Of a stretch of DNA of 64,000 nt, positions 55,804-64,000 are shown piece by piece. The stretch is from Methylophilaceae bacterium (GTDB taxonomy: Bacteria > Pseudomonadota > Gammaproteobacteria > Burkholderiales > Methylophilaceae): the NCBI GenBank assembly GCA_013141125.1, contig JABFRO010000001.1, positions 1,240,001-1,304,000 on the forward strand, given 5' to 3'. A program made the translations under genes and the position numbers. Below the pieces are notes generated by a model. That model searched no databases. It was not told where the DNA came from and worked only from the letters and a program-made list of their open reading frames with translations. Positions within the stretch are counted from its first letter, which is position 1; each line of letters begins with the position of its first letter.

Positions 55804-56471
55804 AACAAGTCCTATGGTTACTGTTATTCATCAACATTGCCTTATTCGCTTATTTTCAAGCGAGCGCAACCAAGCCTAAAGTCACTTTGATCGGCAATCA
55901 AACTGTGCAACCGGAAAAAATCAAACTCCTGTCTACAAGGGAAGTCGCTCTACTTCCCAAAAAAAATCCTGAGGCCATTGCACCTACCGTTGAATCAACT
56001 ACAGCGGCACCAACCACCTGTTATGCATGGGAAAACCTCCCTGTATCGCGGGTAAATCCAGCCAGAACAGCGCTTATCAGACTGGCTCCTGAAGCCAACA
56101 TTTCCGAACAAAGCCTGCAGAAACTTGCATTTTATTGGGTGTATATTCCTAAACAAGAATCTCTGTCCGCTGCAAAGAAAAAAATCGAGGAAATTAAAGC
56201 ATTGGGTGTGCAGGAAAGTTTTGTCATGCAGGATGCGGAATATAAAAATGCAATTTCGTTAGGCGTATTTCATGAAGAAACCGCAGCCGATAAATTTCTG
56301 GAAACACTAAAAACCAAGAGGGTGACTTCCGCAGTAAAAGGCATGCGCTATAAAGATAGCAATCAAGTCAACTTGCTAATTCATAACTTGAAAACCGAGC
56401 AAATAGCCGAAGTTGAAAAGCTGAGTTCAAAATTTCCCGGCAGCGAACTTAAACCCGCCGCATGTCAATAG
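55800..56471 (+). CDS. SPOR-domain membrane protein
   Basis: A 223-aa protein with an N-terminal anchor (KQVLWLLLFINIALFAYF), a linker with Thr/Ala-rich sequence, and a C-terminal SPOR-like region (about 120-185; FYWVYIPKQESLSAAKKKIEEIKALGVQESFVM, then AISLGVFHEETAADKFLETL). SPOR domains bind denuded septal peptidoglycan. It is often downstream of coaX in betaproteobacteria. Confidence 0.8.
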   Translation: MKQVLWLLLFINIALFAYFQASATKPKVTLIGNQTVQPEKIKLLSTREVALLPKKNPEAIAPTVESTTAAPTTCYAWENLPVSRVNPARTALIRLAPEANISEQSLQKLAFYWVYIPKQESLSAAKKKIEEIKALGVQESFVMQDAEYKNAISLGVFHEETAADKFLETLKTKRVTSAVKGMRYKDSNQVNLLIHNLKTEQIAEVEKLSSKFPGSELKPAACQ

Positions 56472-56480
56472 GAGAGCATC

Positions 56481-56657
56481 ATGGGATTGTTCAGAAGTAC
56501 CATCAAAAAAGTGGTAGTGGTCACTGCGGTCATCGTCGGCAAACAAATTTTAAGCAAAGTGGCTGCACATCTCACTGAAAAAGCACTGGAAAAGCATCGT
56601 TCCAAGTCGTCTGTAGCACCGAGAATTACGGAGAAGCTAATAAACCCGGAGGATTAG
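56481..56657 (+). CDS. Small basic membrane-associated protein, unknown
   Basis: A 58-aa protein reading MGLFRSTIKKVVVVTAVIVG, then KQILSKVAAHLTEKALEKHR and a polar tail. A GGAGAGC site lies 4-10 bp upstream and it follows the SPOR gene by 9 bp, so it is likely the third gene of the coaX operon. One short hydrophobic helix is present. No family recognised. Confidence 0.6.
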   Translation: MGLFRSTIKKVVVVTAVIVGKQILSKVAAHLTEKALEKHRSKSSVAPRITEKLINPED

Positions 56658-56680
56658 GCACACCGCTAAAAATTGCGATG

Positions 56681-57688
56681 CTAAAATTTGCGATTAACAG
56701 CGAAAGAGGCAAGCTCAACTAGGGTTTGTTGATAGTTGGATGGGGGCAAATGCGCAATCGCAGCGCAAGCATAGTCGGCCTCTTTTTGCGCCAAAGCACG
56801 CACATGCGCGAGCGCACCAGTTGCACGTACCGCCTCTAGTACGGCAGGCAGTTCATCCAACCCCCCCTCTTCAATCGCATGACGAATGCTGTTACGTTGC
56901 TGCTCGCAGCCGTGACGCATGGCAAAAATCAATGGCAGCGTAGGCTTGCCTTCCGCCAGATCATCGCCCAGATTCTTGCCGATTTCATCGCTATCACCGC
57001 TCAAATCCAGCACATCATCTACCAATTGAAACGCAGTGCCTAGCCGCATACCGTATTCAGCCATGGCTTGTTCATCGCGTTCGGAAGCACTGCCTATGAT
57101 TGCGCCCAAGCGTGTTGCGGCTTCAAATAATTTGGCGGTTTTATAGTGAATAACTTTGAGGTAAACCTCATCCGTCACATCGGCATCATGGCAATTGAGC
57201 AGCTGCAATACTTCACCTTCGGCGATTACATTGGTCGCGCTACTCAGCACTTCCATCACCCGCATGTTCTGTATGCCCACCATCATCTGAAACGCGCGTG
57301 AATATACAAAATCGCCCACCAACACACTCGCGGCATTACCAAACAAGGCATTCGCCGTCGCTCTACCACGCCGCAAAGACGACTCATCCACCACGTCGTC
57401 GTGTAATAGGGTAGCCGTATGAATAAACTCAACAATAGCCGCCAATTCATGATGCTGCGATTTAATGCCGCCAAACACGCCGCCGGAAAGCAGGACCAGT
57501 GCCGGACGCAGTCGCTTCCCACTATTGTTGACAATGTAATCCGCCACCTGACTGACCAGGCTGACTTCAGAATGTAGGGATTTGCGAATAACAGCATCGA
57601 CAGATTGCATATCATTCGCGATGCAGGATTGTATAAAAGCCAGGGACACGTGGGAATTAACCGAAATGGATTGCGCGGATTCTACCAC
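56681..57688 (-). CDS. ispB: Octaprenyl diphosphate synthase (polyprenyl synthetase family)
   Basis: Makes the C40-type side chain of ubiquinone. It has 335 aa. Both Asp-rich motifs are present: LLHDDVVDESSLRRG (first) and FQLVDDVLDLSG (second), plus GKRLRPALVLLS. The start is GTG at 57688; starts 13 or 25 codons inside would also give an intact domain. It is divergent from rplU, a conserved arrangement. Confidence 0.95.
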   Translation of the reverse strand: MVESAQSISVNSHVSLAFIQSCIANDMQSVDAVIRKSLHSEVSLVSQVADYIVNNSGKRLRPALVLLSGGVFGGIKSQHHELAAIVEFIHTATLLHDDVVDESSLRRGRATANALFGNAASVLVGDFVYSRAFQMMVGIQNMRVMEVLSSATNVIAEGEVLQLLNCHDADVTDEVYLKVIHYKTAKLFEAATRLGAIIGSASERDEQAMAEYGMRLGTAFQLVDDVLDLSGDSDEIGKNLGDDLAEGKPTLPLIFAMRHGCEQQRNSIRHAIEEGGLDELPAVLEAVRATGALAHVRALAQKEADYACAAIAHLPPSNYQQTLVELASFAVNRKF

Positions 57689-57766
57689 AAAGCCATCACA
57701 CGAAAGTTCAGGCTACACCAGCTTAAAACAATCATGACAGGAACTACACTTTTAGAGCTAATGAAG

Positions 57767-57795
57767 TTTGCATTTCGAGACGCTTTCCGTATAAT
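57767..57795 (+). promoter_or_regulatory. Sigma70 promoter of rplU-rpmA
   Basis: TATAAT at 57790-57795 is preceded at 17 bp by TTTGCA. It lies about 40 bp upstream of the rplU start and inside the ispB/rplU divergent region. Confidence 0.65.
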
Positions 57796-57835
57796 GCCGG
57801 ATTCATTTGAAATGTGCAGCGAACGAGGCTAAATC

Positions 57836-58150
57836 ATGTATGCAGTTATAAAAACCGGCGGCAAACAATACCGCGTCATCCCCGGCGAGAGATTGAAAGT
57901 AGAAAAATTGGACGGCGAAGTGGGCAGTGATGTCACCTTGGATCAGGTGTTGGTAGTGGCTGACGGTGAAAATGTAACCATAGGCTCTCCCATCATTGTA
58001 GGCGCGACAGTAAAAGCAAAAGTGCTTTCACATGGGCGTGGCGACAAGGTCATGATTTTCAAATTCCGTCGTCGTAAGCACTATCGCAAAACACAGGGAC
58101 ATCGTCAGTCCTATACTGAAATTCAAATTGAGAACATTGCGGCGAACTAA
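57836..58150 (+). CDS. rplU: 50S ribosomal protein L21
   Basis: Ribosomal protein of 104 aa with the family N-terminus [14 protein letters not shown] and the [17 protein letters not shown] motif. First gene of rplU-rpmA-obgE-proB. Confidence 0.98.
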   Translation: MYAVIKTGGKQYRVIPGERLKVEKLDGEVGSDVTLDQVLVVADGENVTIGSPIIVGATVKAKVLSHGRGDKVMIFKFRRRKHYRKTQGHRQSYTEIQIENIAAN

Positions 58151-58205
58151 TCGCAACAAAACCTTACTTCAGTAAAAACCTTTTAGCAAAACCTAGGGAT
58201 AAATC

Positions 58206-58463
58206 ATGGCACACAAAAAAGCTGGCGGCAGTTCCCGCAACGGTCGCGATTCACACTCACAACGCTTGGGCGTTAAAGCTTTCGGCGAGCAAGAAGTTTC
58301 TGCTGGTAGCATTATCGTACGTCAACGCGGTACCCGTTTTCATCCGGGTGAAAATGTCGGTATTGGTAAAGACCACACCCTGTTCGCAAAAGTGGACGGA
58401 CGTGTAGACTTTACAGTAAAAGGCGCTTTGCGTCGCAAGCTGGTCAATATTATCCCTCTGTAA
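58206..58463 (+). CDS. rpmA: 50S ribosomal protein L27
   Basis: Ribosomal protein of 85 aa starting [20 protein letters not shown] with the [15 protein letters not shown] motif. The N-terminus reaches the peptidyl transferase centre. Downstream terminator at 58484-58513. Confidence 0.98.
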   Translation: MAHKKAGGSSRNGRDSHSQRLGVKAFGEQEVSAGSIIVRQRGTRFHPGENVGIGKDHTLFAKVDGRVDFTVKGALRRKLVNIIPL

Positions 58464-58481
58464 TCTACGGATAGATAGTAA

Positions 58482-60819
<2,338 letters not shown>

Positions 60820-60846
60820 ACCCTGTTTTCGCATCAGAGAGAATTT

Positions 60847-61347
60847 ATGTCCAACAACACGCCCCCCGTTGCCATCATCATGGGTTCCGATAGTGATTGG
60901 CCTATCATGCGCGCCGCCGCACAAATGCTGGCAGATTTTGGCGTAGCTTACCAAGCACAGGTAGTTTCTGCACATCGCACCCCGGATTTGATGTTTGAAT
61001 TTGCCGAGAATGCCGCCAATAACGGCCTCAAGGTGATTATCGCCGGAGCCGGTGGTGCCGCCCATCTGCCGGGTATGGTCGCAGCTAAAACCACAATTCC
61101 GGTGCTGGGCGTGCCGGTGCCATCCAAACATTTGCAAGGTCAGGATTCCTTACTTTCCATAGTACAAATGCCCAAAGGCATCCCTGTCGCCACCTTTGCC
61201 ATAGGCGAAGCAGGCGCTGCCAATGCGGGTTTGTTCGCCATTTCAATTTTAGCTATTAATGATGCGGCACTAGCGCAAAAGCTACAGGATTTCCGCACCG
61301 CGCAAGCGGAAAAAGTTTATAACATGCAATTACAGGAACAACCATGA
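60847..61347 (+). CDS. purE: N5-carboxyaminoimidazole ribonucleotide mutase
   Basis: Purine synthesis enzyme of 166 aa, class I PurE. Motifs: [40 protein letters not shown]. Overlaps purK by 4 bp. Confidence 0.98.
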   Translation: MSNNTPPVAIIMGSDSDWPIMRAAAQMLADFGVAYQAQVVSAHRTPDLMFEFAENAANNGLKVIIAGAGGAAHLPGMVAAKTTIPVLGVPVPSKHLQGQDSLLSIVQMPKGIPVATFAIGEAGAANAGLFAISILAINDAALAQKLQDFRTAQAEKVYNMQLQEQP

Positions 61348-62519
61348 GTTCAGACAACCCTCAAACCTCCACTGTAATCCTGCCGCCCGCCATGCTGGGC
61401 ATGTTGGGCGGCGGCCAATTGGGTCGTTTTTTCGTCATGGCCGCACATGAGATGGGTTACACCGTCACCGTGCTTGACCCGGATAAAAACAGCCCGGCCG
61501 GTAAAATTGCCGATGTGCATTTATGTGCCACCTACGATGATGTAGCCGCGCTGGAAGCCATGGCGCAAAGCTGTGCTGCCGTCACCACCGAATTTGAGAA
61601 CGTCCCCGCTACAACGCTGCAATATCTGGCGCAATCCGTCACCGTCCGACCCGCCGCCCAATCCGTTGCCATTGCGCAAAACCGCGTCCTGGAAAAAAAC
61701 TTTCTGCGTGAAGCCGGTCTGCCTGTCGCCCCTTATGCCGTCATTCAAACGGCACAGGATTTACCCGAAAACAGTAGTAATTTATACCCCGGCATACTGA
61801 AAGTTGCGCGCTTTGGCTACGATGGCAAAGGGCAGGCACGGGTTGCCAATCAGGCCGAAGCTCTAGCCGCATTTGCCAGTTTTTCCGGCAATGTCTGTGT
61901 ATTGGAACAAATGCTGGCGCTGGATTATGAAGTTTCCGTAGTGTTGGCACGCGATGTAAACGGCACCATAGCCGCCTTCCCCACCGCCGAAAATAGCCAT
62001 CTGGGCGGCATCCTCGACATCAGTATTATCCCCGCCCGAGGCAGCGCGGAAATACGCCAGCAAGCGCAGGTGCTGGCAAGTCAGGTCGCGGAAAAACTGG
62101 ATTACACCGGCGTGCTCGGCGTGGAGTTTTTCGTCTGCAATGGCGCGCTTCTGGTCAATGAAATCGCCCCGCGCCCGCACAACTCCGGCCACTACACGCT
62201 GGATGCCTGCACCACCAATCAGTTTGAACAACAAGTGCGCGTGCTGACCGGCCTGCCACTAGGTAGCGCCAGACAACATAGCCAGGCGGTGATGGTCAAC
62301 ATTCTGGGTGATAGCTGGAAACCGGATACTGTCGATGCCAGTGAACCGGCCTGGGATAAAGCCTTCGCTCAAAGCGAGCTAAAATTGCATTTATACGCCA
62401 AACAGCAAGCCAGACCAGGGCGCAAAATGGGGCATTTTACCGTGGTGGGTGAAGTGGCGGATTTGGTGTTGGAAAAGGCAATGCAGGCGAGAGCGGCATT
62501 AGGTATAGGCGAACATTAA
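61344..62519 (+). CDS. purK: N5-carboxyaminoimidazole ribonucleotide synthase
   Basis: ATP-grasp enzyme of 391 aa that supplies the substrate of PurE. Motifs: [15 protein letters not shown] near the N-terminus, [21 protein letters not shown], and [19 protein letters not shown]. Translationally coupled to purE. Confidence 0.98.
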   Translation: MSSDNPQTSTVILPPAMLGMLGGGQLGRFFVMAAHEMGYTVTVLDPDKNSPAGKIADVHLCATYDDVAALEAMAQSCAAVTTEFENVPATTLQYLAQSVTVRPAAQSVAIAQNRVLEKNFLREAGLPVAPYAVIQTAQDLPENSSNLYPGILKVARFGYDGKGQARVANQAEALAAFASFSGNVCVLEQMLALDYEVSVVLARDVNGTIAAFPTAENSHLGGILDISIIPARGSAEIRQQAQVLASQVAEKLDYTGVLGVEFFVCNGALLVNEIAPRPHNSGHYTLDACTTNQFEQQVRVLTGLPLGSARQHSQAVMVNILGDSWKPDTVDASEPAWDKAFAQSELKLHLYAKQQARPGRKMGHFTVVGEVADLVLEKAMQARAALGIGEH

Positions 62520-62546
62520 ACAGCCCGCTCAATTGACTCTGCAAAC

Positions 62547-63299
62547 ATGATCACTCCAACCCCCGCTTTCGGTGCCATCATCATCGGCGATGAAATTCTC
62601 TCCGGCAAGCGGCAGGATGGGCATTTCAGGCAAATTATCAATGCGCTAAATACTCGTGGCTTAGCTCTGGCCTGGTGTGAAATGCTGGGGGATGATCCGG
62701 CGCGCATTACGGCCTGTTTGCAGCGCAGTATGGCAAGCGGCGACATAGTGTTTTCCTTTGGTGGCATAGGTGCCACGCCGGATGATTTTACGCGGCAGTG
62801 CGCGGCGACAGCGGCAAGTGTTGAACTGGCGCGCCATGCGGGAGCGGTGGCTGAAATTGAGGCACAGTTTGGCGAAGGAGCCTACCCCAAGCGGGTCCTG
62901 ATGGCGGATTTTCCACTGGGTGCAGAGTTGATTCCCAACCCGATCAATCGGGTGGCAGGTTTTTCTTTGCATCATCATCATTTTTTGCCGGGCTTTCCCG
63001 AGATGGCTTGGCCTATGCTGGCTTGGGTGCTGGATCATCACTATGCACATTTGTTTCATCAGCAGCCGACGATTGAAGCGGCCATCATGGTGCTGGATGC
63101 AGGTGAAAGTCAGCTGCTTGATTTGATGAATACGATTGTTAAGCGCTATCCAACGCTCAAATTATTCAGCCTGCCACGTCTGGATAAGCGCCGTAGCATA
63201 GAGCTTGGCGTTAAAGGTGAGCCAGCTGCCGTGTCGCTGGCGATGGACGAAATAAAAGCCGGCGTGACAGCTGCCGGCTTTGAGTGGAACACTATTTAG
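62547..63299 (+). CDS. MoCF-biosynthesis/CinA N-terminal domain protein
   Basis: A 250-aa protein of the molybdopterin-binding (MoaB/CinA-N) fold: AIIIGDEILSGKRQDGH near residue 10 and FSFGGIGATPDDFT near 70. It lacks the CinA C-terminal deamidase domain. Annotated in many genomes as competence/damage-inducible protein A; the role is uncertain. It lies 27 bp after purK. Confidence 0.9.
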   Translation: MITPTPAFGAIIIGDEILSGKRQDGHFRQIINALNTRGLALAWCEMLGDDPARITACLQRSMASGDIVFSFGGIGATPDDFTRQCAATAASVELARHAGAVAEIEAQFGEGAYPKRVLMADFPLGAELIPNPINRVAGFSLHHHHFLPGFPEMAWPMLAWVLDHHYAHLFHQQPTIEAAIMVLDAGESQLLDLMNTIVKRYPTLKLFSLPRLDKRRSIELGVKGEPAAVSLAMDEIKAGVTAAGFEWNTI

Positions 63300-63320
63300 C
63301 TGCTTTTATGAACATTTACT

Positions 63321-63351
63321 GTAGGGTGCATTCCATGCACCCTACTTTTTT
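63321..63351. terminator. Convergent terminator between the MoCF gene and htpG
   Basis: A perfect 11-bp stem (GTAGGGTGCAT with ATGCACCCTAC, loop TCC) is followed by six T on the plus strand. With the convergent htpG gene on the other side it may serve both directions, though the minus side lacks a T-run. Confidence 0.8.
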
Positions 63352-63369
63352 CAACTGTTTTTACTCAAC

Positions 63370-64000
63370 TTACACCAGCAAGCTATTCATGCGTCTTACA
63401 AAGCTGGCGGGGTCTTCCAGCTGACCGCCTTCTGCCAGTAAAGCCTGATCGAACAGCAACTTGGCCCAATCGGCAAAGCGATCCTCACTGACTTCTGCTT
63501 TCAATTTACCGACCAGCGCATGCTCTGGATTGATTTCCAGCACCGGTTTGGAACTGGGTGCCGCTTGACCGGCCGCTTTCAGAATACGTCCCAGATTACC
63601 GGATAAATCATGCTGACCACTGGTCACCAAACACGCCGGGGAATCCGTCAACCGGTGCGTTACGCGCACTTCCTTGACCGCATCACCCAGTGCCGTTTGT
63701 ATGCGTTCCGTGATGGATTTGAATTCATCTTCGGTTTTCTTTTGTGCTTCTTTTTCGGCTTCATCTTCCAGCGAACCCAAATCCAGATCACCCTTGGCCA
63801 CCGATTGCAGGCGTTTGCCTTCAAACTCGGTCAAACCGCTTAACATCCATTCGTCCACACGATCTGACAGCAACAGCACTTCAATGCCTTTTTTGCGGAA
63901 AATCTCCAGATGCGGGCTGTTTTTAGCTGCGGCAAAACCATCGGCGGCGATGTAGTAAATGTTTTCCTGACCTTCTTTCATGCGGCTGATGTAATCTTTC
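63370..64000 (-). CDS. htpG: Chaperone HtpG (Hsp90), C-terminal part
   Basis: The gene continues past the right edge. The visible 210 codons cover the end of the middle domain and the C-terminal dimerisation domain: [20 protein letters not shown], then [25 protein letters not shown], and the end [12 protein letters not shown]. It is a typical bacterial Hsp90; the N-terminal ATPase domain is outside the window. Confidence 0.97.
   Translation of the reverse strand, partial: KDYISRMKEGQENIYYIAADGFAAAKNSPHLEIFRKKGIEVLLLSDRVDEWMLSGLTEFEGKRLQSVAKGDLDLGSLEDEAEKEAQKKTEDEFKSITERIQTALGDAVKEVRVTHRLTDSPACLVTSGQHDLSGNLGRILKAAGQAAPSSKPVLEINPEHALVGKLKAEVSEDRFADWAKLLFDQALLAEGGQLEDPASFVRRMNSLLV

Overview
This window looks like chromosomal DNA of a betaproteobacterium, most probably of the order Nitrosomonadales (Gallionellaceae or Methylophilaceae type). 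The evidence is the canonical gene orders murJ-ribF-ileS-lspA, rplU-rpmA-obgE-proB and yffB-dapE-prmB, two PEP-CTERM proteins, an OprO/P-type phosphate porin, HemP, paired bacterioferritins and an isocitrate dehydrogenase with mixed cofactor residues. The family assignment is inference. I saw no rRNA, tRNA, CRISPR array, prophage or intact insertion sequence.

Layout. 1-3.5 kb is an iron block: a Fur-controlled hemP-tonB-exbB-exbD operon leftward, and two bacterioferritin genes plus bfd rightward, with two near-perfect Fur boxes. 3.7-6.95 kb is a leftward operon of poorly known envelope genes (DUF6502, DUF5666 with long KVE repeats, an outer-membrane barrel). 7.1-10.4 kb holds a MITE-like element, an isolated ccmH-ccmI pair, rubredoxin, pterin dehydratase and a ferredoxin/CDGSH protein. 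10.7-20.6 kb has a PEP-CTERM protein, a VapBC-like toxin-antitoxin pair, a NarL-type two-component system, pseudouridine synthases, icd, a GCS2-type ligase with an aspartoacylase-like partner, and an aldo/keto reductase. 20.7-28.3 kb has glycogen phosphorylase, a divergent pyruvate kinase, a Pho-box porin and a bactofilin. 28.6-35.7 kb has lysS, panD, an amidinotransferase-fold hydrolase and a stress cluster of small membrane proteins (YqjK, YqjE, YqjD, BON lipoprotein) interrupted by two copies of a palindromic repeat. 35.8-50.4 kb has lspA-ileS-ribF-murJ, a second PEP-CTERM protein, a CbiM-like permease, an esterase, a c-di-GMP turnover pair (EAL, HD-GYP), an M48 lipoprotein protease and kup. 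50.6-64 kb is housekeeping: dapD, yffB, dapE, prmB, hrcA, coaX, ispB, rplU-rpmA-obgE-proB-purE-purK, a MoCF-domain protein and the 3' part of htpG.

Main points for a second look. Three genes within 4 kb (second bacterioferritin, DUF5666, DUF6502) are each split by a frameshift that one extra base in a 5-6 nt homopolymer would repair. This pattern fits homopolymer under-calling in the assembly, and the alternative is natural decay or phase variation. The two bacterioferritins show a split of labour: one keeps the ferroxidase ligands and lacks the haem Met, the other keeps the haem Met and has lost ferroxidase ligands. Two ~170-bp repeat copies at 31.5 and 32.9 kb have the same outer arms but inverted cores, and each supplies the stop codon of the gene beside it.
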